Positions 1 through 7,301 of a stretch of DNA of 20,332 bases are shown piece after piece; position 1 is the stretch's first letter, and every line of letters begins with the position of its first letter. The stretch spans positions 1 through 20,332 of the forward strand of contig JAFWCP010000016.1 of NCBI GenBank assembly GCA_017536845.1, written 5' to 3'. The notes under the pieces are model-generated. The model was not told the DNA's origin, made no database searches, and was given only the letters and a program-made list of their open reading frames with translations. Source of the DNA: Solobacterium sp. (GTDB taxonomy: Bacteria; Bacillota_I; Bacilli_A; Erysipelotrichales; Erysipelotrichaceae). Position numbers and translations under genes: made by a program.

Positions 1-218
1 CCTCCGGCTTTGCGGCCGACCTGACTTATGTACGCCTGAAAAACGAGGTCGTATTCTGTACGGAAGAACTTCGCAGTGCTGTTAAGAACATTTCCTTTGT
101 CATTGTGGAAGACGGGCCGGTCATTGAATACGGCTTTGCGTCACTGAACCCTTTCACCCATGCCATGCTTTCTTTCATCAAGGCATTTGAAACCTGGTAC
201 CGTAATAACAGCCGGTGA
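1..218 (+). CDS. C-terminal fragment of a probable LysR-type transcriptional regulator
   Basis: An open frame enters from the left edge (first full codon at base 3) and ends at TGA 216-218, giving 71 residues. The tail reads VEDGPVIEYGFASLNPFTHA followed by an amphipathic helix ending FIKAFETWYRNNSR. That resembles the last strand and helix of a LysR substrate-binding domain, where a bulky/Gly strand is followed by a Pro, then a Phe-rich helix. The DNA-binding part lies outside the window, so the assignment rests on C-terminal shape only. It could also be another periplasmic-binding-fold protein. The next 196 bases hold no convincing gene or terminator. Confidence 0.45.
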   Translation, partial: SGFAADLTYVRLKNEVVFCTEELRSAVKNISFVIVEDGPVIEYGFASLNPFTHAMLSFIKAFETWYRNNSR

Positions 219-414
219 ATTCGTGAAATGCCCGGAATGTCTGCTTCATTCTGTCCGATTTCTTAATTTACCGGCATTGCCGTTTCTGGAGCACTTTCTT
301 CTATATCAGTGATCTAAAGTCTTGTTTATCTGAACGAGGAAAGGCTTCAGGCCCTGATCATGCGCAAAACGTACACCGGCGGGAATTTTCGGGTAAGATC
401 TTTCACATATTCTG

Positions 415-768
415 TCAGCTGCGCAGGATATCCTCTATGCGCATTGCGGAAAGATACCAGCTCAAAAGAATCAGCAGCACCGCTTCTGTAACCGGCAATA
501 TAAACGTGTACTGCAGAACTGTCCGTAAACGCAGAATCATGCTGAGAAGAAGCATTGCCGTATAATCAGGAAATCTTTGCAGAAAAGGTATCGGCGATAA
601 CGCCCGGGAAGGCACGCCGTTGATCTTCAAAAGGGTAAACTCCCGCCGTTGTTTTCTGATAACGGCTGCTTCAATTGCCATCAGGATGAGGACTGCTGTG
701 ACGGAAAACATCCTGATAAGATTACGGAAAGAATTCTCATTGACTGAAGAATGTCGGATCTGATCCAT
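415..768 (-). CDS. Truncated FtsX/MacB-like ABC permease, C-terminal remnant
   Basis: This 117-residue membrane protein has three hydrophobic segments, around residues 20-38, 67-85 and 88-108. Between the first two is a charged stretch (RKQRREFTLLKINGV), and the end is RIEDILRS. This matches the last three helices of FtsX-family permeases, in which an RR-E--LL--G loop follows the first C-terminal helix and a P-x-x-x-LR end is common. Full permeases are several hundred residues, so the N-terminal half and extracytoplasmic domain are missing. A purine-rich GGAAGGAGC lies about 14 nt before the ATG, which is rather distant. No ATPase partner is nearby. I read it as a leftover of a deleted transporter rather than a working protein. 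The family call is moderate; translation is uncertain. Confidence 0.5.
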   Translation of the reverse strand: MDQIRHSSVNENSFRNLIRMFSVTAVLILMAIEAAVIRKQRREFTLLKINGVPSRALSPIPFLQRFPDYTAMLLLSMILRLRTVLQYTFILPVTEAVLLILLSWYLSAMRIEDILRS

Positions 769-954
769 AGTTCCTGATCAAATCAGCTCCTTCCGGAATC
801 GGCGATGAAGAAATGTACGTTTACGGTTGTCGTTATCATTGCCGGAAAGGTTTCCAACTGCGCCGTGAAATCAACCGGCTGCGCTGTCCGGAGTGTTTTT
901 TTCTGCCGCCCTGAGTATGATTCTTCCCGTAAGAAAGTTTCACAGGAGGAAAGC

Positions 955-3948
955 ATGGAAACAAAGAAACGCATGAACAATAAAACGTTCCGGACCATCA
1001 GCTGTGCAGCCATCGCGCTTATGACAGCGGTCGGCGTCGGCGGTACCGCTGCCGCGAATGTCTTCTCACAGTCGCTGGATACTTACATCGGCCGTGGTGA
1101 GCGGAAAGTTACCGAAACCGACATTCCGGCGGAAAACGCGATTTACTATGACCAGCAGTTCACCGATACCAATGCGGTTGACGGATCGGTTGCCTTCGGT
1201 GCTTCAAAAGCCCGGACTATTACCGATGAAGGCGAAGTTCTGATGAAAAACAACGGCATCCTGCCGTTGGCAAAGGGAACACACGTCACACCTTTAGGCT
1301 ACCGTTATGTTGATCCGGTATACGGCGGCACCGGTTCCGGCAACGTTGATTCTTCCAAGGATTATATCGTTACTCCGGAAGAAGGACTGGGTGAGTACTT
1401 CAGCATCAACACAACGATTGTCAACCTGATGAAGAAGACAACCCCGAAGGAACTGACTTCCGATGGACTGGCAGATGCGAAAGGCGCAGAATCCGGGAAG
1501 GGCTTTACCGGTGCCACGACAAGCATTCTTGAACAGGATCCGGCTGTCTATGAAAGTGAAGCTGCTTCCATGAAGGATACAACAGCCATTGTCTTCATCG
1601 GCCGGGTCGGCGGTGAAGGCGGCAATCTGCAGACCACAGCATATGCCGATGGTACAGCACATGAGCTGGAACTGACGGATCTTGAACGTGATACGCTCGC
1701 CTTTGCGAAAAAGAACTGCGCGGGTGTCGTCGTCATTCTGAACACTTCCAATGTCATGGAAGTCGGTGAACTTATGGAAGGTGAGCTGGAGGCTGACGCC
1801 ATCCTGTGGGTCGGCGGTCCCGGTGCTACGGGATTCGGCTCCATGGGTGCCATTCTCTGCGGCGACGTAAATCCTTCCGGCCGGACAGCGGATATCTGGG
1901 ACGCCGACCTTGACGTCAACCCCGCAACCGCCAACTTCGCTCCGGACAGAACCTATACAAATACAACGGACACCGTTGCTGCAACAAACTACACCGGCCT
2001 GTACTTCATTGAATTTGAAGAAGGCATTTACACCGGCTACAGATATTTTGAAACAGCTGCAGACCTTGGCCAGATGGATTATGACAAGGCAGTTGTCTTC
2101 CCGTTTGGCTATGGCCTTTCATACACGACATTCGAGCAGAGTCTCAAGGATGTCAAGGAAGACGGCAATCTTGTAACAGTGACCGTTGAAGTAAAAAACA
2201 CCGGATCTGTTGACGGTAAGGAAGTTGTGCAGCTGTATCATACAGCTCCGTATACTGATCTTGACCAGAAGTATGAAATCGAAAAAGCCACGAAAAACCT
2301 GCTTGCTTTTGATAAGGTCTTTGTCAAGGCGGGAAGCAGTGAAACCGTTACCCTGGTTTTCAACAAGGAAGATATGGCTTCCTATTGCGATACATACAAG
2401 AACGATGATGGCAGCATCGGCTGCTGGATGCTGGAAGAAGGCGACTATACAATTACCCTTGGCAAAAACAGCCACGATGCCTGGGAAACCCATGACATCC
2501 AAATTCCCCAGACCATCTGGTATTCCGGAGATAACCTTCGTCAGTCTGACCGTGACGCCCAGTCGGCAATGGATGAAGAAGGCACTGTTCTGAACTATCC
2601 GGCTGCTGCCGAAGCAAATCCGGATGCGGCATATGTCTCCGTTCACAACCGTTTCCAGGATGCAACCGATTATATGCATGAAGAAGCAGCCCTGCTGACA
2701 AGGGCTGACTGGAAGAATACCCAGCCTACCGCTCCGCAGGCAAAGGCGCTCTCGGAAGAAAGACTGAACCGTCTGATCCACTTTGACCTGGAAAACGACC
2801 CTGTCCTTGGCAACAGCAGCAGCCTGATTTCCACCGATGTCCAGCCGGTCTCAAAGCAGGATAATGGTCTGACCCTTTCAGATATGAGAGGCTTAAGCTT
2901 CTATGACGGAACCTGGGATCTGCTGCTGAACCAGCTGGATTACGACAGTGAAGAAGTCACCAACCTGTTATTCAACTCAGCCTTTACCACCGGCCCCATC
3001 AGCGCTATCGGCAAGCCGGCAACAGTTGACCATGACGGCCCCCAGGGTTGGGGCATGACCGGTGCCGAAGGCGGTCCGGAAACCTGTGCCTATCCGACCG
3101 AGGTTGTTGTCGCTTCGACATGGAATACAGAACTTGCCTATGAATATGGTGAAGCAATCGGCCAGGAAGCGCTGGTCATCGGCTTTACCGGCTGGTACGG
3201 CCCGGGCCTGAATACCCACCGCAGTGCCTTCAATGGCAGAAACTTTGAATACTATTCCGAAGACGCGCTGCTGGCCGGCAAGATGGCGGCCGCATGCATC
3301 TCCGGTGCCTCCGACCAAGGCGTCATCTCCTACGTCAAGCACTTCGTCATGGATGATTACGAAGGTCCGACAACCTGCCTGACGGTCTGGCTTACCGAAC
3401 AGGCCCTGCGCGAAAATTACCTGAAGAGCTATGAGATTGCCTTCAAGGAAGCCCGCATGAAGATCAGGTACATCGCCGACAGTGAAGGCACTGTCAAAGA
3501 AAAGGTCATGCGCGGGGCAACTGGCGTCATGGCTGCCGTCAACACCATCGGTTCAGACTGGTGCTTCTCCAGCTATGAACTGCAGACAAACCTTCTCCGG
3601 GGGGAATGGGGCTTCCAGGGTGCTGTGACAACTGACATGTTCTTACGCTGCACCGAAGCTGCAACGGATATGACATTGCGTTCCGGCACCGACCTGAAGA
3701 TGTGGTTCGTCCCGACCATGGCGGATGACATCACATCAGCCACTGCCCGTACGGCATACCGTCGAGCCATCAAGGATGTCTGCTTTGCCTATGCCAATTC
3801 GAACCTCATGCAGGGGGCGGCGCCGGGTTCAAGCGTGACGTACGGCACAGCACCGTGGGTCTACATGCTCATCGCCATCGATACACTGCTGGCAGCTGGC
3901 ATCGTGGCCTTGATTGTGGCCATGTTAAAAAGAAAAGAACAGGCATAA
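955..3948 (+). CDS. Family 3 glycoside hydrolase (beta-glucosidase type), permuted domains, membrane-anchored
   Basis: The 997-residue protein starts at ATG 955 behind an AGGAGGA site 4-5 nt upstream; the frame stays open further 5' without such a site. The domain order is reversed relative to classical GH3. A signal or anchor helix (about 11-35) is followed by the alpha/beta sandwich domain with GGEGG (Glu221, the likely acid/base region), ending at FPFGYGLSYTTF (382-393). A fibronectin III-like domain follows (about 400-510), then the TIM barrel from about 647. The barrel has DHDGPQGWG (Asp694), GRNFEYYSED, YVKHF (Lys795-His796) and GAVTTDMF, whose Asp894 is the expected nucleophile. A final helix (about 968-990) plus KRKEQA gives a second membrane segment. 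GH3 enzymes remove terminal beta-linked sugars. Permuted members are known in rumen and gut Firmicutes. Family certain, substrate unknown. Confidence 0.93.
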   Translation: METKKRMNNKTFRTISCAAIALMTAVGVGGTAAANVFSQSLDTYIGRGERKVTETDIPAENAIYYDQQFTDTNAVDGSVAFGASKARTITDEGEVLMKNNGILPLAKGTHVTPLGYRYVDPVYGGTGSGNVDSSKDYIVTPEEGLGEYFSINTTIVNLMKKTTPKELTSDGLADAKGAESGKGFTGATTSILEQDPAVYESEAASMKDTTAIVFIGRVGGEGGNLQTTAYADGTAHELELTDLERDTLAFAKKNCAGVVVILNTSNVMEVGELMEGELEADAILWVGGPGATGFGSMGAILCGDVNPSGRTADIWDADLDVNPATANFAPDRTYTNTTDTVAATNYTGLYFIEFEEGIYTGYRYFETAADLGQMDYDKAVVFPFGYGLSYTTFEQSLKDVKEDGNLVTVTVEVKNTGSVDGKEVVQLYHTAPYTDLDQKYEIEKATKNLLAFDKVFVKAGSSETVTLVFNKEDMASYCDTYKNDDGSIGCWMLEEGDYTITLGKNSHDAWETHDIQIPQTIWYSGDNLRQSDRDAQSAMDEEGTVLNYPAAAEANPDAAYVSVHNRFQDATDYMHEEAALLTRADWKNTQPTAPQAKALSEERLNRLIHFDLENDPVLGNSSSLISTDVQPVSKQDNGLTLSDMRGLSFYDGTWDLLLNQLDYDSEEVTNLLFNSAFTTGPISAIGKPATVDHDGPQGWGMTGAEGGPETCAYPTEVVVASTWNTELAYEYGEAIGQEALVIGFTGWYGPGLNTHRSAFNGRNFEYYSEDALLAGKMAAACISGASDQGVISYVKHFVMDDYEGPTTCLTVWLTEQALRENYLKSYEIAFKEARMKIRYIADSEGTVKEKVMRGATGVMAAVNTIGSDWCFSSYELQTNLLRGEWGFQGAVTTDMFLRCTEAATDMTLRSGTDLKMWFVPTMADDITSATARTAYRRAIKDVCFAYANSNLMQGAAPGSSVTYGTAPWVYMLIAIDTLLAAGIVALIVAMLKRKEQA

Positions 3949-3955
3949 GGCCTGT
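3925..3955 (-). terminator. Minus-strand terminator of the kinase operon, inside the GH3 3' end
   Basis: Bases 3939-3955 form a 6-bp stem (ACAGGC / GCCTGT) with a 5-nt loop that spans the GH3 stop codon. Read on the minus strand the stem is followed by a T-rich tract (TTCTTTTCTTTTT, 3926-3938). It sits just downstream of the histidine kinase stop (3962), so it would end that operon. The stem is short, so efficiency is uncertain. Confidence 0.5.
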
Positions 3956-3961
3956 CCGTCA

Positions 3962-5281
3962 TCAGGCAGAAGAGATTGCTTCTTCTGCCTTTTCTGATTC
4001 CGGTATGGGAATCACGATGTCGAGATTGAAGATTCCAGGATCTGCCGAAGTGGTGAGAAAGCCATTGTATTTGCCGGCCAGTAAGCGCATGGACTTCATA
4101 CCGTAACCGTGGTACCGTTTGTCTTCCTTGCTGGTTTCCGGAAGGCCGTCCGTAAACGTCAGAGTCCCGGCAAACGCGTTTTCCACATGGATGGAAAGCA
4201 TGCTGCCTTTTGCCTGTACCCGCAGCCCGATTTCTCGGTCATCCTTTTCGGGAAGGACGGATACCGCCTCAATGGCATTGTCCAGGGCATTGCCGAATAA
4301 GGAATAGATATCTGCCGGAGCCATGAAAGACAGCGTCTTTCCGTCGGCAATGCATGTGAGGGTGATGCCGTTGTTTTCACAGAGCAGGCTTTTTTCTGTC
4401 AGGATGACGTCCAGGGCGGCATTGCCTGTCTTGACCGTCGTATCATAAATATCCACCGCCTGTTCGATTTCCCTGATCACTTCTTCATTGATGACGGCAT
4501 TCCCTTTTCTCAGGGTGCGGATCTGATGCTTCAGGTCATGGCACTTCTGGTTGATGATATCGATGGTCTCCTTTGACAGTTCATACTGGTGTTCTTTTTC
4601 CTTCAGCATCTGTGAGACAACGTCAAGTTCAGTTTCCAGGGAACGGTTGGACAGCAGCCCGAACTGCACGATGAGGATCATCCCGCAGGTCAGGATATTT
4701 CCGAAATGCAGAAGGAGGGTGAATGCAGAAGCTTCCACGACACCTGCCAGCATCATGATCAGCCCAAAGAAAATTTCGACAAACAAGGCTGCGCCGGATA
4801 ACAGCAGCAGGGGCAGGCTGCCGACATGGACAGACGGATACTTCTTCATGTTGCGGGCAAACAGATACGTGCACAGAGCGTAAGGAATGAACAGGGTTAT
4901 CACTTTAAGTACGATGCTGTCGGCGCCGTGATTGAGAATGACAGCAGCAGAGTGGATCTCAGAAGAAAGATGCTGGACGGTATAGCCGGCAATGGCACAG
5001 AACAGCATGCTCTGCAGAGCATCCTCACAGCAGAACAGAACCGAAAAAAGGGAAAACAGGAAGAGCAGGATAAACGGCATGCTTTGTACCAGGAGCGCAT
5101 CTGAGCTCCACAGGATTTCCACCGGCATCAGGCCGGCAAGCAGCAGACAGACAATGCCGGCAGATACAAGCCGGGCCGGGTATCTGCTGCGAGGAGAGAG
5201 AAAACGGGCGAACATATGGGTGGAAACAAACAGTTCTGCCATGATCTCGATCATCAGCAGATGGTAGAAGGGCAGCTTCAT
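3962..5281 (-). CDS. GHKL sensor histidine kinase, AgrC-like
   Basis: The protein has 439 residues from an ATG with GGAGGA 6-7 nt upstream. A longer in-frame start exists at 5347 but lies inside the regulator gene and lacks that site. Residues 1-210 hold six or seven membrane helices, typical of peptide-sensing AgrC-type kinases. A coiled linker (215-245) leads to the phosphorylation helix CHDLKHQ with His248. The N box is FGNALDNAIEA (Asn331, Asn335) and the G box is GYGMKSM (392-398). On stimulation it should phosphorylate the LytTR regulator encoded immediately upstream; start and stop overlap as ATGA, implying translational coupling. No AgrB or AgrD-like signal gene is visible in the window, so the ligand is unknown. 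Confidence 0.9.
   Translation of the reverse strand: MKLPFYHLLMIEIMAELFVSTHMFARFLSPRSRYPARLVSAGIVCLLLAGLMPVEILWSSDALLVQSMPFILLFLFSLFSVLFCCEDALQSMLFCAIAGYTVQHLSSEIHSAAVILNHGADSIVLKVITLFIPYALCTYLFARNMKKYPSVHVGSLPLLLLSGAALFVEIFFGLIMMLAGVVEASAFTLLLHFGNILTCGMILIVQFGLLSNRSLETELDVVSQMLKEKEHQYELSKETIDIINQKCHDLKHQIRTLRKGNAVINEEVIREIEQAVDIYDTTVKTGNAALDVILTEKSLLCENNGITLTCIADGKTLSFMAPADIYSLFGNALDNAIEAVSVLPEKDDREIGLRVQAKGSMLSIHVENAFAGTLTFTDGLPETSKEDKRYHGYGMKSMRLLAGKYNGFLTTSADPGIFNLDIVIPIPESEKAEEAISSA
3964..3995 (+). terminator. Plus-strand hairpin after GH3, inside the histidine kinase 3' end
   Basis: A perfect 10-bp inverted repeat (AGGCAGAAGA 3964-3973 and TCTTCTGCCT 3981-3990, 7-nt loop) lies 16 bp after the GH3 stop and is followed by CCT-TTTCTG. 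It encodes the final residues of the convergent kinase. The T tract is short, so this may be a weak terminator or an mRNA-stabilising stem. Confidence 0.5.
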
Positions 5282-5988
5282 ACACTTCCTCCGAGATAGG
5301 CTGCAACCGCTGCCATGACTTCCTTTTTCCTGGCCCGGCTGATCCATACTGTATCGCTGTTTGCCAGAATCATGGCATTTCCCTCAATCCGTTCCAGAAA
5401 GTCGGGATTGACAAGATGGCTGACACTGACCCGCAGGAAGGAATGTGCTTTGAGTTTTTCTTCGAGGGCGGAAAGACTGCCGCGGGCCTGCAGGGTTTCG
5501 TTCATTGTATGGTAGATCAAATCATGGTTGGAAACTTCAACATAAAGAAGGTCATTGGAACGGATGATCCTTGTACCCTGCCTGGTCATCACGGTAAGGC
5601 TGTATGCTTTGCGGCGGCTGATGTGACGGAGCGCCTTGTCCATCTTGCGCGAAAACTGGCTGTAGGAAACCGGTTTGACAATGAAATCCAGCGCGTCCAC
5701 TTCATACCCTTTGACTGCATACTGTACCAGGCTGGTAATGAAAATGATTCCGACCTCGGAGTCCTGTTTCCGGATCCGTTCAGCCGCCTCATAACCGTTC
5801 ATCCCGCCCAGCTGGATATCCAGCAGAAGCAGTTCATACCCTGGCTTGAAATGGAAAAGCAGCTTTTCCGCGTTTTCATAATATTCGAGGATCATCTCTT
5901 CGCTGCGCTCTTTGCCGTAGCGTTCCAGATAGTCTTTTAAAAGCTCGGCCGTTGCCGCTTCATCCTCCGCATAAGCAATCCGTATCAT
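5278..5988 (-). CDS. LytTR-family response regulator (AgrA/VirR type)
   Basis: The protein has 236 residues, starting at ATG 5988 behind GGGGGAGAA; this start gives the canonical N-terminus MIRIAYAEDE. Residues 1-125 form a receiver domain with acidic pair Glu8-Asp9, phospho-acceptor Asp57 (LLLLDIQLGGMNG), Ser86 and Lys105 (FIVKPV). Residues about 135-236 form a LytTR DNA-binding domain (RIIRSNDLLYVEVSNHDLIY ... FLRVSVSHLVNPDFLERI). LytTR proteins bind paired 9-bp direct repeats in promoters. It is the partner of the downstream kinase through the 4-bp overlap. A 74-bp gap with no clear terminator separates it from the upstream ROK gene, so all three may share a transcript. Confidence 0.92.
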   Translation of the reverse strand: MIRIAYAEDEAATAELLKDYLERYGKERSEEMILEYYENAEKLLFHFKPGYELLLLDIQLGGMNGYEAAERIRKQDSEVGIIFITSLVQYAVKGYEVDALDFIVKPVSYSQFSRKMDKALRHISRRKAYSLTVMTRQGTRIIRSNDLLYVEVSNHDLIYHTMNETLQARGSLSALEEKLKAHSFLRVSVSHLVNPDFLERIEGNAMILANSDTVWISRARKKEVMAAVAAYLGGSV

Positions 5989-6062
5989 ATGTCTTCTCCC
6001 CCTGAAATCTGTCCGTATTGTACTCTGAAAAGTATGCTTTGAGCAAGGTGTCATGGCAACCC

Positions 6063-6956
6063 TTACGGCTGGCCGAAGACAAGCGAAGCCGCCCCGATCA
6101 GACCGGCATCCTCCGCATAGGAAGCAGGAACGACATGCACATAAGGAACCATGATGTCTGTGACCATGGTCTTTACCATGTCTTCAATCTCCCTGACAAA
6201 ACCTTCCGTCTTCAAAGCGACAGAACCACCCAGGATGACAATGTCAGGGTCAGTGTATCCAATGATCCCGGCGATGTAATAGGCAAGGTAGAGCTTTGCT
6301 TCGGTGATGATTGTTTCCGCCTGCGGGTTTCCTGCTTTTGCCAGGGCAAACACATCGCCTGCATGACTGACGCAAAGGCCTGCTTTTTCTGCCCTTTGTT
6401 CAATGGCGGTGCCGGAACAGATGGCTTCAATGCCGCCCGGGATGATGCTGCCGTGGCGAGGACCGTTATGAACCATGCAGGTATTGAACACTTCATTGGC
6501 AAATCCATGGGCACCCTGGAAGATGGTCCCGTTGATGGCCAGGCCGGCACCGAAACCGGTTGAGATGGTCAGATACTGCACAATGCCGCAGCCTCTGCCG
6601 GCCCCGGCGGATGCTTCCGCAAGGGCGGCCAGGTTGGCATCGTTTTCCAGATGGACCGGAATACCCAGCCTTTTTTCCAGTTCGGCCGTAATTGCCAGAT
6701 GGTGCCATCTGCCATGCAGGTTGGGCGGGGTGAGGATGTTTCCATGAAGCAGGTCCAACGGTCCCGGACAGGACATGCCGACCCCGATGATTTCCTTCTG
6801 AAAGCCTTTGATTTCCTGAACAATCCCGGCCAGTACGGGTTCGGGATTTTCCGCATCCGTTGCAAACTGTACCCGTGCTTCTATTTCAAAATTCTCGTTG
6901 ATCAATGCCACTCTGGTGTTTGTGCCGCCCAGATCAATTGCCGCTGCGTATTTCAT
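6063..6956 (-). CDS. ROK-family sugar kinase (glucokinase-like) lacking the zinc motif
   Basis: The protein has 297 residues, and its ATG follows AGGAGG by 5 nt. It has the ATP-binding loop IDLGGTNTR (7-15), the sugar/catalytic segment HLENDANLAALAE with Asp106 as expected catalytic base, STGFGAG (132-138) and a C-terminal adenosine motif ILGGSVAL. ROK proteins phosphorylate glucose, fructose, N-acetylglucosamine or similar sugars in the cytoplasm. The usual zinc site (GH plus CxCGxxGC) is absent: the equivalent region reads NEVFNTCMVHNGPRHGS and IPGGIEAICSG, keeping Glu154 but not the His or Cys cluster. No N-terminal helix-turn-helix is present, so it is a kinase rather than a ROK repressor. 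Substrate is unknown; it is probably first in an operon with the downstream regulator and kinase. Confidence 0.88.
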   Translation of the reverse strand: MKYAAAIDLGGTNTRVALINENFEIEARVQFATDAENPEPVLAGIVQEIKGFQKEIIGVGMSCPGPLDLLHGNILTPPNLHGRWHHLAITAELEKRLGIPVHLENDANLAALAEASAGAGRGCGIVQYLTISTGFGAGLAINGTIFQGAHGFANEVFNTCMVHNGPRHGSIIPGGIEAICSGTAIEQRAEKAGLCVSHAGDVFALAKAGNPQAETIITEAKLYLAYYIAGIIGYTDPDIVILGGSVALKTEGFVREIEDMVKTMVTDIMVPYVHVVPASYAEDAGLIGAASLVFGQP

Positions 6957-7301
6957 ACATACCTCCTGTGTGTTTTCTTTATTCTGCACTGTTAAGCGCC
7001 TGTCTGACAACTGTTTCTGAGCCATGTTTTCTGCTGCTGAAATACGAAAGACTGATGAGTCGCAATACACAGGAATGACTGCGCCTGGAATGTGAAAGTC
7101 CCTTGTAGGATTCAGCCTGTTCTTTTGGTAAAATATTGGTATTGGGCTCGGCAGACGTATTTCCGCCCTGTCCGGCTCGCAATCTCAGGCAGATATCAGG
7201 CAGATCTGTTATAGACATGCAATGCAGGCCGGCAGCCTGCATGAAAGCAGATGGTTTCTGATATCGGCGTAAGGCTCACCATGAAAGGAAGGGGACAGAC
7301 A
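6957..7301. other. Divergent intergenic region between the ROK and lipase-like genes
   Basis: This 345-bp stretch has no supportable gene. Besides the ROK promoter candidate it contains a 10-bp direct repeat (TCAGGCAGAT at 7185-7194 and 7196-7205). A TGTTATAGA extended -10-like element follows at 7208-7216. An 8-bp perfect stem comes next (ATGCAGGC 7222-7229 / GCCTGCAT 7235-7242, 5-nt loop). These lie 60-120 bp before the lipase-like start and could form its control region and 5' leader structure. Confidence 0.4.
6981..7015 (-). promoter_or_regulatory. Candidate promoter of the ROK operon with LytTR-like paired boxes
   Basis: On the minus strand TTGTCA (7010-7005) and CAGAAT (6986-6981) are 18 bp apart, about 15-40 bp ahead of the AGGAGG of the kinase gene. 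The same stretch holds two direct copies of ACTGTT (6988-6993 and 7010-7015, plus-strand reading) exactly 22 bp apart, a spacing used by VirR/AgrA-type LytTR regulators. The -10 box is only 4/6 consensus and the boxes match the general LytTR pattern incompletely, so this is a candidate only. Confidence 0.35.

Noticed and set aside
805..954. A 50-residue N-terminal extension of the GH3 protein.
   Set aside because: The ATG at 955 has an excellent AGGAGGA site and is followed by a normal signal/anchor segment; the extension has neither.
783..1013. A 76-codon minus-strand frame that could be the upstream part of the broken permease.
   Set aside because: Its sequence has no permease features and overlaps the GH3 start; it ends 14 bases before the remnant begins, so a link cannot be supported.
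2119..2781. A 220-codon minus-strand frame opposite the GH3 gene.
   Set aside because: Composition and position are those of an antisense shadow of the FnIII-like region of GH3.
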